Source: Mesobacillus boroniphilus (lineage in GTDB: Bacteria > Bacillota > Bacilli > Bacillales > Cytobacillaceae). From it: a DNA stretch of 64,000 nt. The stretch is from positions 744,001 through 808,000 of the forward strand of contig NZ_QTKX01000002.1 of assembly GCF_018424685.1 (NCBI RefSeq), written 5' to 3'. Of this stretch, positions 44,250 through 52,572 are shown in pieces. Made by a program: the position numbers and the translations under genes. The notes under the pieces were generated by a model, which was not told the origin of the DNA, made no database searches, and saw nothing but the letters and a program-made list of their open reading frames with translations. How positions within the stretch are numbered: position 1 is the first letter of the stretch; each line of letters opens with the position of its first letter.

Positions 44250-45026
44250 ATGGATTTTACTTTTTTGGTCGTCATATTTTTAATCGGTTTTATTGGTTCT
44301 TATATTTCCGGGATGGTTGGAATCGGCGGTTCAATCATTAAATACCCTATGTTATTATACATTCCGCCATTGTTTGGAATTGCGGCGTTCAGTGCCCATG
44401 AGGTATCAGGAATTAGTGCTGTACAGGTATTCTTCGCTACAATCGGTGGTGTCTGGGCATATCGTAAAGGCGGGTACTTAAACAAAACATTGATCATCTA
44501 TATGGGTTCCGCGATTCTTGTTGGGTCATTAATCGGAAGCTACGGCTCTGGATTCTTGTCCGAAGGCGGCATCAACCTCGTTTATGGTATTTTGGCATTA
44601 ATTGCAGCAATCATGATGTTTGTTCCGAAGAAGGGCGTAGATGATATCCCGCTTGACCAGGTTACTTTCAATAAATGGCTAGCAGCATCCTTCGCTTTCG
44701 TCGTCGGGATAGGAGCAGGTATCGTAGGTGCAGCAGGAGCATTCCTACTTGTGCCAATCATGCTAGTTGTCCTGAAGATCCCAACTAGAATGACAATTGC
44801 TACTTCATTAGCAATCACGTTCATTTCTTCCATAGGATCCACAGTAGGTAAAATTGCCACTGGCCAGGTAGAATTTTGGCCAGCATTGATCATGGTAGTT
44901 GCCAGCCTAATCGCATCGCCAATGGGTGCAAATGCTGGTAAGAAAGTGAATACTAAGGTTCTTCAGTACATCCTCGCATTCTTGATCTTAGGTACTGCAA
45001 TCAAGATTTGGATGGATATCTTGTAA
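44250..45026 (+). CDS. yrkJ: TauE/SafE-family sulfur compound exporter (YrkJ-like)
   Basis: 258 residues with eight or so TM helices in two related halves; [16 protein letters not shown] in the first and [20 protein letters not shown] in the second are the family repeats. Members move sulfite, thiosulfate or organosulfonates across the membrane. Sulfite export would match the persulfide dioxygenase upstream. AAAGGAGG lies before ATG 44250. Confidence 0.9.
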   Translation: MDFTFLVVIFLIGFIGSYISGMVGIGGSIIKYPMLLYIPPLFGIAAFSAHEVSGISAVQVFFATIGGVWAYRKGGYLNKTLIIYMGSAILVGSLIGSYGSGFLSEGGINLVYGILALIAAIMMFVPKKGVDDIPLDQVTFNKWLAASFAFVVGIGAGIVGAAGAFLLVPIMLVVLKIPTRMTIATSLAITFISSIGSTVGKIATGQVEFWPALIMVVASLIASPMGANAGKKVNTKVLQYILAFLILGTAIKIWMDIL

Positions 45027-45036
45027 GGGCATTTTT

Positions 45037-45072
45037 AAACAAGACTTCGCTTCGCGGAGTCTTGTTTGTTTG
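45037..45072 (+). terminator. intrinsic terminator of sulfur operon 2
   Basis: The arms AAACAAGACTTCGC and GCGGAGTCTTGTTT, loop TTC, end in GTTTG. Confidence 0.85.
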
Positions 45073-45166
45073 AGCTAAACTTACTACTAGTTTCGGGGAG
45101 GTACGAGGAATGCTCTCTTAAAATTGAGCAGAATTCAGAAAGGTTTGGAGGAGGTTGCGGGCGAGT

Positions 45167-45785
45167 TGTCAAGAAACCACCGTTATTTTGACAGGTTTCA
45201 AGAGGAAAGCACCAAAGTTGTCAAGAAACCATTGTTATTCAGACAGCTTTTAAGGTGAAGAGGCAAAAGCTGTCAAGAATCCACCGTTATTTTGACAGGT
45301 TTCAAGAGGAAAGCCCCAAAGCTGTCAAGAAACGGTCGTTATTTTGACAGGTTTCAAGAGAAAAGCCTCAAAGCTGTCAAGAAACGGTCGTTATTATGAC
45401 AGGTTTCAACAGGAAAGCCTCAAAGCTGTCAAGAAACCATCGTTATTTTGACAGGTTTCAAGGGGAAAGCCCCAAAGCTGTCAAGAAACCACCGTTATTT
45501 TGACAGGTTTCAAGAGAAAAGCCTCAAAGCTGTCAAGAAACGGTCGTTATTTTGACAGGTTTCAAGAGGAAAGCCCCAAAGCTGTCAAGAAACCACCGTT
45601 ATTTTGACAGGTTTCAAGAGGAAAGCCCCAAAGCTGTCGAGAAACCACCGTTATTTTTACAGGTTTTAAGAGGAAAGCACCAAAGTTGTCAAGAAACCAT
45701 GGTTATTCAGACAGCTTTTAAGGTGAAGAGGGAAAGCTGTCAAAGAATCCTTTGGAATTCAGACAGGTTCGAAGGAATTGCGCGA
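45167..45785. repeat. 52-bp-period intergenic array, 12 units
   Basis: GACAG(G/C)TTT (one copy starts TACAG) begins at 45190, 45242, 45294, 45346, 45398, 45450, 45502, 45554, 45606, 45658, 45710 and 45762: eleven successive intervals of exactly 52 bp. Each unit also has the inverse motif (A)GCTGTC 28 bp in and the run CGTTATTTT before the next unit. Inner units are nearly identical; the outer ones diverge. It starts about 100 bp after the operon 2 terminator. Confidence 0.95.
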
Positions 45786-46004
45786 AATGATGTCCTAAAA
45801 AATTATGTTGGCAGTCTCTTGACCGTTTGCTTTTCAGTTATTTAATATTAATGGATTATTATGGTAATATAGTTACTTTTGTCGTAATTTAAGTCTTTCG
45901 AAGCACAGTAAAACCTATCAAATAAGCCATTATCCCTATTTAGAATATACTGAATATTTTATATTATTTAGTAAATAGAAATATTCTAATAGGGAGTGAA
46001 CAGT

Positions 46005-47831
46005 GTGTTAAAAGTCCTTTCAACTTCTGCGCTTTCTCTTGCTTTAGCAGGTAGTGCAGTATTTGCGGGAGTCAGCCCAACTGATTCTGCAGTAAAACCA
46101 CAAAGTAAATATGAATTAAGCCTTGCGCATCATGTAGGTGCTACTCCTGAGTTGGTTGATAGAGCCAAGGAATTAGGAATTGATATTTCTAAGGTTGATC
46201 CTGCTGAAAAGATTGCACAAACTGGAGCGAAATTCCAGCAGCCAGGAGATAAACATGTTGCTTATAAAGAAGCAACTGGTGATATTCCGGTACTCGTTCT
46301 TCTGGCTAAGTACAAAGATGGTGACGAGCCGATTGGGGACATGTCAGGGCAAGTTCCTGCGGAATATTATGAGGATTTAATTTTTGGTGAAGAATATAAT
46401 CCTTACGAGCTGCCACAATTCCAAAAGTACGATGGCGATGATGTTCCTAAAGACCGTACGATGCAAAATGCTTACAAAGAATCAAGTTACGGAAAAACGA
46501 ATTTGGTTCGCAAAGAGAACACTGAATTCGTGTGGGTCGAGTTGCCAAAGGGTGCCTCTTACTATCTTGATCAGGAAGGTACTTATGCAGAAGGCGGAGT
46601 ATATAAGCTTGGAAACGTAAACGGCGATGCCCATACAGGCGAATTCATCCGAGATCTGTTAAAAGCAGCGGATGATCAAGTAGACTTTTCTAAATATGCT
46701 GATGAAGATGGTAATGTTCCAAACGTCTTCGTCGTCCACGAAGGAACAGGTGCTGAATACAGCCGTGACCCAGGCCAGTTCTGGTCTCACAAATGGAGCT
46801 TGCTAAGCGCGCTTTACTATGGCAAATACTATGAAACTGGCAAAACAGCAGCTCAATACGAAGGAATTAGCGTTAATGAATGGATTAACAAAACAGTTGC
46901 AGAAGAAATGACGTACGATGGAGTAGTCGTAAACAACTACAACATTCAGCCAGGAATCGGCGGTAACGTAGCTGGTTTTGATGCAGCAACAAACACTTAT
47001 AAAGAAGAAGCGAAAACGGGTCCATTCCCAGTACAGACTGGTGTTTATGCGCACGAATTTGGACATGCACTAGGCCTGCCAGATTTCTATGATACACTCT
47101 ACTCATCTGAAGGTGTAGGAAACTACTCTCTGATGTCTGGTGGTTCTTGGATGCGTTATCCTAATAAGCCTGAATACGGTGGAAACTCTCCAACCCACTT
47201 CGATCCGTTCTCAAAGATTTTCTTAGGCTGGGCAAATCCAATCGAAGTTAAGCCAGGCGAGGTAAGGGAAATCACATTACCAGCTGCAAACAAAGCAACT
47301 GCTGATAACGGAATCGTTAAAATGGAAGTTCCAGGTTCAAACGGTACAGAATACTTCCTGTTTGAAAATATGCAGCAGGATGGCTTTAACAAGGGTATGA
47401 TCCGTCAGGGAGAAAACGCACATGGTCTAGTTGCATGGCATGTCGACGAAAATGTCATCAACCTTTACCAGACAGCTGGCTTCCGTCCGAACAATGTTGA
47501 AAACTGGATGAACAAGCGCTTCCAGTACAACCAGTCACAGACTGCAAGCAATGGTGATGTGGTGACACACTATGGATTGTCTGTTCTTCAGGCAGATGGC
47601 TTGTATGATCTAGAGAAGAACGTAAACCGCGGGGATGCAGGTGACTTCTTCAAGACTGGCAGCAAAATCACTCCAGTAAGTGGCAATGTTCACACAGGTT
47701 CTTACTACTTCTGGAAAGGCTTTAGCGAAACACCTGCAGATTCTGGAATCCATGTAACTGGCATCAAGGAAAACGCAGATGGATCAATCACGGCTAAATT
47801 CTTCTACAACTTTAATTCAAGTGTAAAATAA
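46005..47831 (+). CDS. immune inhibitor A-type M6 metalloprotease
   Basis: GTG 46005 is preferred (AGGGAG 8 nt upstream); GTG 45996 overlaps that site. The product is 608 residues. Signal peptide (about 1-22, LSTSALSLALAGSAVFAG), propeptide, then the M6 zinc protease with HEFGHALGLPDFYD (about residue 350), where the two His, the Glu and the following Asp build the metal site. A downstream VAWHVDENV is typical of InhA. It lacks the long C-terminal domains of B. cereus InhA1 (about 795). Secreted; degrades antimicrobial peptides or host proteins in relatives. Confidence 0.9.
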   Translation: MLKVLSTSALSLALAGSAVFAGVSPTDSAVKPQSKYELSLAHHVGATPELVDRAKELGIDISKVDPAEKIAQTGAKFQQPGDKHVAYKEATGDIPVLVLLAKYKDGDEPIGDMSGQVPAEYYEDLIFGEEYNPYELPQFQKYDGDDVPKDRTMQNAYKESSYGKTNLVRKENTEFVWVELPKGASYYLDQEGTYAEGGVYKLGNVNGDAHTGEFIRDLLKAADDQVDFSKYADEDGNVPNVFVVHEGTGAEYSRDPGQFWSHKWSLLSALYYGKYYETGKTAAQYEGISVNEWINKTVAEEMTYDGVVVNNYNIQPGIGGNVAGFDAATNTYKEEAKTGPFPVQTGVYAHEFGHALGLPDFYDTLYSSEGVGNYSLMSGGSWMRYPNKPEYGGNSPTHFDPFSKIFLGWANPIEVKPGEVREITLPAANKATADNGIVKMEVPGSNGTEYFLFENMQQDGFNKGMIRQGENAHGLVAWHVDENVINLYQTAGFRPNNVENWMNKRFQYNQSQTASNGDVVTHYGLSVLQADGLYDLEKNVNRGDAGDFFKTGSKITPVSGNVHTGSYYFWKGFSETPADSGIHVTGIKENADGSITAKFFYNFNSSVK

Positions 47832-47836
47832 GGCAA

Positions 47837-47876
47837 AAACCTGAGCTGGACAAAGTCCCTGCTCAGGTTTTTTCTA
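47837..47876. terminator. intrinsic terminator between convergent genes
   Basis: The arms AAACCTGAGC and GCTCAGGTTT are followed by a T run; the A tail on the other side gives function in both directions. It touches the stop of the lipid kinase gene. Confidence 0.85.
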
Positions 47877-48764
47877 TTTATTATTTCCTTGTACAAAAAT
47901 TTCTAAATGACTGGGCAGGACTTTTGCATTGAATGGCAATGGTTCACCTTCTTCACCATCGATATTCACCACATGGCGCTTATCGGAGGAAACGTTCAGA
48001 AAGGAGGTGCAAAAATACTCTACTTCTTCACTCTCCTCCAATTCACCCTTTAAAAGCGAAGGGATGAGTGTGGCGATCTTCGGCACGGACATTTTTTTGA
48101 TCATAAAAACATGCAATTTTCCATCATTCACGTTTGCTTCAGGTGCAAGATCTTCGAATCCGCCAACAGAATTGGTCAGCGCTGCAAGCAGCAGGAAGGT
48201 CTGGCCTTCCCATGTTCCGCTTTCGTGTTCGGCAGATACATCGATTGTTTCTGCACTTAAGAATGATTTAGCCCCTTCCATAAAATAAGCAAGTGAACCA
48301 AGTCTTGTTTTTAATTCAGGGCTTACACTGTAAGAAGCTTCTGCAATCGCCCCGACTGCTATTACATTAGCGAAGTAATTCTCATTGATTTTACCTATAT
48401 CCACAGAACGTAGGTTTTGCTCATCCAGAATCGAAATGGCTTCATATGGTTCCAGCGGTATATTGAGTGCCCTGGCAAAATCATTGATGGTACCAAGTGG
48501 TATGATGCCAAGTGCAGGCCGGTGAGCTTGTTCAGCAAGACCGTTTATAACCTCATTGATTGTCCCATCTCCTCCCATGGCAATGACCGCATCATATAAA
48601 GCCACGCAGGCTTCAGTAGCAAAAGCGGCTGCATCGCCTTCTTTTTCCGTTTTCCGGATATCTATATCATCATATTGTTCCCGTAAGGTTTCATCTATTT
48701 TTTCAGCGTAATCATTCGCTTTTTCTTTTCCGGATGATGGATTCAAAATAATCATGGCTTTCAT
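47874..48764 (-). CDS. diacylglycerol kinase-family lipid kinase
   Basis: ATG 48764 is chosen (GGGAGG 9 nt upstream) over a start at 48794. The product is 296 residues. The DAGK catalytic domain starts MKAMIILNPSSGKEKA, has the nucleotide motif AMGGDGTINEVINGL (about residue 66) and LGIIPLGTINDFARAL (about 90-105). The C-terminal domain is of the YegS/DgkB type. Similar to YtlR/YerQ proteins of Bacillus; may recycle diacylglycerol to phosphatidic acid. Confidence 0.88.
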   Translation of the reverse strand: MKAMIILNPSSGKEKANDYAEKIDETLREQYDDIDIRKTEKEGDAAAFATEACVALYDAVIAMGGDGTINEVINGLAEQAHRPALGIIPLGTINDFARALNIPLEPYEAISILDEQNLRSVDIGKINENYFANVIAVGAIAEASYSVSPELKTRLGSLAYFMEGAKSFLSAETIDVSAEHESGTWEGQTFLLLAALTNSVGGFEDLAPEANVNDGKLHVFMIKKMSVPKIATLIPSLLKGELEESEEVEYFCTSFLNVSSDKRHVVNIDGEEGEPLPFNAKVLPSHLEIFVQGNNK

Positions 48765-48794
48765 CCACAATAACCTCCCGCAATCTCGATTCAA

Positions 48795-49080
48795 AACACC
48801 AGTTTATTCACAATCCCTATTATTTACCTTTAAATGAACCACTATAAACCGCGTTCAATTGTAGTTGAAATCCTCCTAAAGGTTTACCAACTGAAAAAGT
48901 AAGAAACCAAGAAAAACTGCGATTCAGTGAGAGAAACGAAGATTTGCCATAAATAACGAATTAATTTGGTTAAAAAAAGCGATATTTGGCGTCCTGTTCA
49001 TGTTTACAACCAGATTGCAGGAGGAGTATGATTACAACAGTTTCAGATTACTGAACAAAATTAAAAGAGTTTCATATTTC
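48795..49080. other. intergenic stretch before the c-di-AMP riboswitch
   Basis: AT-rich, no gene seen. Probably holds the ktrBA promoter, which could not be placed with confidence. Confidence 0.5.
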
Positions 49081-49235
49081 TAAATCGCTGAATCCGACAG
49101 GAGCGGGGGAACCAACTTTGTGGATGCAATCCACTTGGGGTGAGGCCTAAATGATAGGCGGGGCTATTCTGAGCCCTAATCCGACAGCTAACTCCGTAAG
49201 CGTTGCAGAAGAGGAAGATGAAGCTTGTGTGACGA
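49081..49235 (+). ncRNA. ydaO/yuaA-type cyclic di-AMP riboswitch
   Basis: Hallmarks seen: AATCCGACAGGAGCGGGGGAACC (cut here as AATCCGACAGGAGCGG and GGGGAACC), then CTTGGGGTGAGGCC (49135-49146), GGGGCTATTCTGAGCCC (49160-49176), AATCCGACAGCTAACTCCG and TAAGCGTTGCAGAAGAG. These are the conserved blocks of the c-di-AMP aptamer with its two-fold pseudosymmetry. In B. subtilis the same RNA controls ktrAB and shuts it off at high c-di-AMP. Confidence 0.95.
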
Positions 49236-49251
49236 GTATGTTCAAAAGTCC

Positions 49252-49291
49252 ACAAGGCTGCTATCTTTTAGCCTCTGGGGGCTTTTTTGTT
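49252..49291 (+). terminator. riboswitch terminator
   Basis: AAGGCTG...TAGCCT and overlapping AGCC...GGCT pairings end in TTTTTTGTTTTG. The two alternative stems fit a ligand-controlled terminator about 110 nt before ktrB. Confidence 0.75.
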
Positions 49292-49399
49292 TTGCGGTAT
49301 TTTAGATATGTCGACTATCTTAAAATCCAGTTTGAACAATGTCCCTGCAAAGAAATATTAGACGCGTAATTCCTCATACTAAGGAAAGAAGGAAGGATC

Positions 49400-50740
49400 A
49401 TGCGTAGGCAATTGTTTTTTAGGATGGATCCCCCGAAAGTACTTGTTATCGGATTCGGAGCCATTATTCTTTTAGGGACACTTTTGCTCTCACTGCCAGC
49501 TTCCACAGTTAATGGCAGAGGACTTACGTTTTTGGATGCATTGTTTACGGCAACTTCAGCAACTTGTGTAACAGGCCTTGTCGTCGTTGATACAGGTGAT
49601 ATCTTCACACGTTTCGGGGAAATGGTCATCCTGTCAATGATCCAGATTGGCGGACTGGGATTCATGAGTTTCGCAACTTTGCTCGCGTTTATTTTGGGCA
49701 AAAGAATTTCGTTTAAAGAAAGACTGATTATCCAGGAATCAATGAACAACGCGACTGTAGAAGGGATTGTCAGGCTTGTCAAACGAATCTTCATTTTTAC
49801 TGCCGTAGTGGAGATTACTGGTGGAATCATTTTGTCTCTAAGGTTTTCGCAGGAAATGGCTGCGGGAAAAGCAATCTATTTTGGTTTCTTTCATGCAGTT
49901 TCTAACTTTAACAATGCGGGATTTGACCTGATGGGCGGCTTTAAAGGTCTGACTGAATACGTAGAAGACCCGATTGTCAATCTCACCATGATTTCTCTTA
50001 TTAGTTTAGGAGGGATTGGATTCATCGTCATGAATGAGCTTTTCGAGTATCGAAGCACTAGGAGAATTTCCTTGCACTCAAAAATCGTCATGGCGGTATC
50101 CGGAGTTTTGGTGTTCGGAGGAGCTCTCTTGATTTTTATCATGGAATTTAACAACCCATCGACCTTGAAGCCAATGTCGATGACTGGTAAAATATTCGGT
50201 GCGTTTTATCAAGCTGTCACCCCAAGAACAGCCGGATCCAATACATTGAATATTCCGGACCTGAAGCAATCAACTTTATTTTTAATCATTTTCTTGATGT
50301 TCATTGGAGCTTCTCCAGGTTCGACGGGCGGCGGAATCAAAACAACAACATTTGCGGTTCTGATTGGTGCAGTTAAGTCGCAAATTCGCGGCCGCGAGGA
50401 TATCACATTCTTTGGCAGGAGAATGAATTACAGCATTATCTCAAAGGCAATGACGGTTTCGCTGATTGCACTATTCCTAGTAGGTTCGATTACAATGATA
50501 TTGACGATTACGGAACCGGGAAAAGATTTTTTGATGATATTTTTCGAAACTGTCTCAGCTTTTTCGACTGTCGGCCTATCAATGGGTTTGACGCCAGAAC
50601 TATCTTCATACGGAAAAGTATTAATTACCATTACGATGTTCGCGGGCAGGATTGGTCCGTTAACACTGGCTTTTGCAGTTACGAAAAAAAGAAAAGAGGA
50701 TCATTATCGATATCCAGCTGGAAAAGTGATGATTGGGTAG
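49400..50740 (+). CDS. ktrB: KtrB-type potassium uptake channel subunit
   Basis: 446 residues, eight TM helices in four M1-P-M2 repeats. The four filter loops each keep the Gly: ATCVTGLVVVDTGD, NFNNAGFDLM, TPRTAGSNTL and AFSTVGLSMG. The intramembrane loop of the third repeat is Gly-rich (GASPGSTGGGIKTTT). Forms a dimer on the KtrA ring and imports K+ with Na+. GGAAGGATC precedes ATG. Controlled by the upstream c-di-AMP riboswitch. Confidence 0.93.
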   Translation: MRRQLFFRMDPPKVLVIGFGAIILLGTLLLSLPASTVNGRGLTFLDALFTATSATCVTGLVVVDTGDIFTRFGEMVILSMIQIGGLGFMSFATLLAFILGKRISFKERLIIQESMNNATVEGIVRLVKRIFIFTAVVEITGGIILSLRFSQEMAAGKAIYFGFFHAVSNFNNAGFDLMGGFKGLTEYVEDPIVNLTMISLISLGGIGFIVMNELFEYRSTRRISLHSKIVMAVSGVLVFGGALLIFIMEFNNPSTLKPMSMTGKIFGAFYQAVTPRTAGSNTLNIPDLKQSTLFLIIFLMFIGASPGSTGGGIKTTTFAVLIGAVKSQIRGREDITFFGRRMNYSIISKAMTVSLIALFLVGSITMILTITEPGKDFLMIFFETVSAFSTVGLSMGLTPELSSYGKVLITITMFAGRIGPLTLAFAVTKKRKEDHYRYPAGKVMIG

Positions 50741-50752
50741 GAGGATGTTATT

Positions 50753-51409
50753 ATGGCAAAGCAGTACGCAGTAATTGGAATGGGACGTTTTGGGTCCAGT
50801 GTAGCGACCACTCTGTATCATGAAGGAAAAGAAGTTCTTGCGATTGATAAGAGTGAACAACATATCGAGGACTACAAGGAGTTTGTTACCCATGCGGTAA
50901 TTGGTGACTCAACGGACGAGCAAACTTTAAAGGCAGTAGGGATCAGGAACTTTGAAACTGTCATTGTAGCGATAGGCGATGACATCCAGGCTAGTATTCT
51001 CACCGTTCTAATTTTGAAAGAAATGGGAGTTTCCAATGTCGTTGCCAAAGCCCTTAACAAGCACCATGCACAAGTATTGTTCAAGGTTGGCGCGGACAAA
51101 GTCATTTTCCCAGAACGGGATATGGGAGAGAGAGTCGCCCACCAGCTGATGGCATCACCCAATGTGTTAAACTTTATCGAGCTTTCGGATGATTACAGCA
51201 TTGAGGAAATCAAGCTCCCTATGAGCATGGCTGGCAAGAACCTGATAGAAATCAACCTGCGTGCTAAATACAACATCACAGTTATCGGCGTGAAAACCGC
51301 CAACAAGGTAGACATCTCTCCAGATCCAGACAAAACGCTGAGAGCAGAGGATATCCTGATTGTTCTTGGTGAAAATGGCGACTTGAACAGGTTTACGAAA
51401 ATTAAATAA
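50753..51409 (+). CDS. ktrA: KtrA-type regulatory RCK subunit
   Basis: 218 residues. The RCK_N Rossmann domain begins KQYAVIGMGRFGSSVATTL with GxGxxG for nucleotide binding; the RCK_C domain (about 140-218) starts IELSDDYSIEEI and is the known c-di-AMP site in KtrA/KtrC. Its 12-bp distance from ktrB shows co-transcription; in B. subtilis the order is ktrA first. AGGAGG lies 8 nt before ATG. Confidence 0.93.
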   Translation: MAKQYAVIGMGRFGSSVATTLYHEGKEVLAIDKSEQHIEDYKEFVTHAVIGDSTDEQTLKAVGIRNFETVIVAIGDDIQASILTVLILKEMGVSNVVAKALNKHHAQVLFKVGADKVIFPERDMGERVAHQLMASPNVLNFIELSDDYSIEEIKLPMSMAGKNLIEINLRAKYNITVIGVKTANKVDISPDPDKTLRAEDILIVLGENGDLNRFTKIK

Positions 51410-51418
51410 TGCAATTGG

Positions 51419-51451
51419 AAGCAGGCTGTAATGGACAGCCTGCTTTTTTCT
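51419..51451 (+). terminator. intrinsic terminator after ktrA
   Basis: AGCAGGCTGT / ACAGCCTGCT, loop AATGG, then TTTTTTC. Confidence 0.92.
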
Positions 51452-51567
51452 ATCCTTCAGTATTTAGAAAATTGACAAAAGATAGACTTTCCCCATATCC
51501 ATAAACAAAACATTACTGTGGTCGATGAAATAGATATAAATTCTAAAAAAGGGAGCAGTACACCAAG

Positions 51568-52548
51568 ATGAAACAAATTATCCATATCCTTATAATCTTA
51601 TTTTTACTCGTTGGCAGCCTTGCAGGGTGCGCAAACTCTGAGCTGAAAGCGAAAGAAAGGGTCAAAATCGGCATTATGTTGTCTGACGTCGGACTTGGTG
51701 ATCAATCTTTCAGTGATGCCGCGTTTGCAGGACTGGCAAAAGCGAGAGACGAGCTTGATATTCTATTTGATTACAGAGAGCTTCAGGCGGTAGGTACCTA
51801 TGAAAAGGGTTTTACTGAGCTTGTCGAAGAAGGAAATGATATTGTAATTGGTTTGGGGTTCATGGTGATTGAGGATCTTGAGAAAGTGGCAAAAAAATAT
51901 CCTGAACAGCAATTTATCCTGGTTGATTCAGTATCCGAATTGGCTAATATCAGATCCATTACTTTTAAAGAAGAACAGGGAAGCTTCCTCGCGGGTGCCT
52001 TAGCCGGAATGGCTTCAAAATCAAATATTGTTGGATTTGTTGGCGGAGCGGATGTTCCACTGATACACAAATTCAAAGCCGGATTTGAGCAGGGTGTAAA
52101 GGTTGTGAATCCAGAAGCAGAGGTTAAGGTTGTATATGCGAATGATTTTGGCAATACAGAGCTTGGAGGAAAGATTGCTTCTGAAATGATTGATGAAGGT
52201 GCAGATGTTCTTTACGCTGCGGCAGGTTTTACCGGTGTCGGTGTATTGAAGGAAGCGCAATCCAAGAAAAAGTTTGCTATTGGTGTGGATAGTGACCAGT
52301 ACTTTTTTGCCGAAAAAGCAATTATTACCTCGATGCTGAAAAACGTAGATGTCGCGCTATATGAAACAATCAAGGAGTTCAAAGTGGAGAAAAGTCTCAA
52401 AGCAAAGCAGATTGAACTAGGAATAAATGAAAAAGGTGTCGGACTTGCTCCAATCAGGGTAATCAAGCTGACTCCAGAACAGGAAAAAAGCTTAGAAGAA
52501 CTGGAAGCCAAACTATCAAGAAATGAGCTTTCAATACAGCTAGATTAA
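51568..52548 (+). CDS. BMP-family substrate-binding lipoprotein
   Basis: 326 residues with lipoprotein signal (VGSLAGC, Cys at about 21). The BMP/PnrA-like domain has KIGIMLSDVGLGDQSFSDAAF at the start (cut as KIGIMLSDVGLGD and QSFSDAAFAGL), VDSVSE, and GVDSDQYFF near residue 238. Family members bind nucleosides. No ABC transporter follows; instead a chemoreceptor gene begins 24 bp downstream, so the protein probably presents its ligand to that receptor. GGGAGC precedes ATG. Confidence 0.88.
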   Translation: MKQIIHILIILFLLVGSLAGCANSELKAKERVKIGIMLSDVGLGDQSFSDAAFAGLAKARDELDILFDYRELQAVGTYEKGFTELVEEGNDIVIGLGFMVIEDLEKVAKKYPEQQFILVDSVSELANIRSITFKEEQGSFLAGALAGMASKSNIVGFVGGADVPLIHKFKAGFEQGVKVVNPEAEVKVVYANDFGNTELGGKIASEMIDEGADVLYAAAGFTGVGVLKEAQSKKKFAIGVDSDQYFFAEKAIITSMLKNVDVALYETIKEFKVEKSLKAKQIELGINEKGVGLAPIRVIKLTPEQEKSLEELEAKLSRNELSIQLD

Positions 52549-52572
52549 CAAGTTGCAACTGGGGGAGCCAAC

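Noticed and set aside
45167..45785. CRISPR array
   Set aside because: Sequence between the recurring motifs is itself conserved, so there are no unique spacers, and no cas genes are present.
45552..45845. 97-codon open frame inside the 52-bp array
   Set aside because: No ribosome site, and the period of 52 is not a multiple of 3, so the repeat changes frame in each unit. It is a by-product of the repeats.
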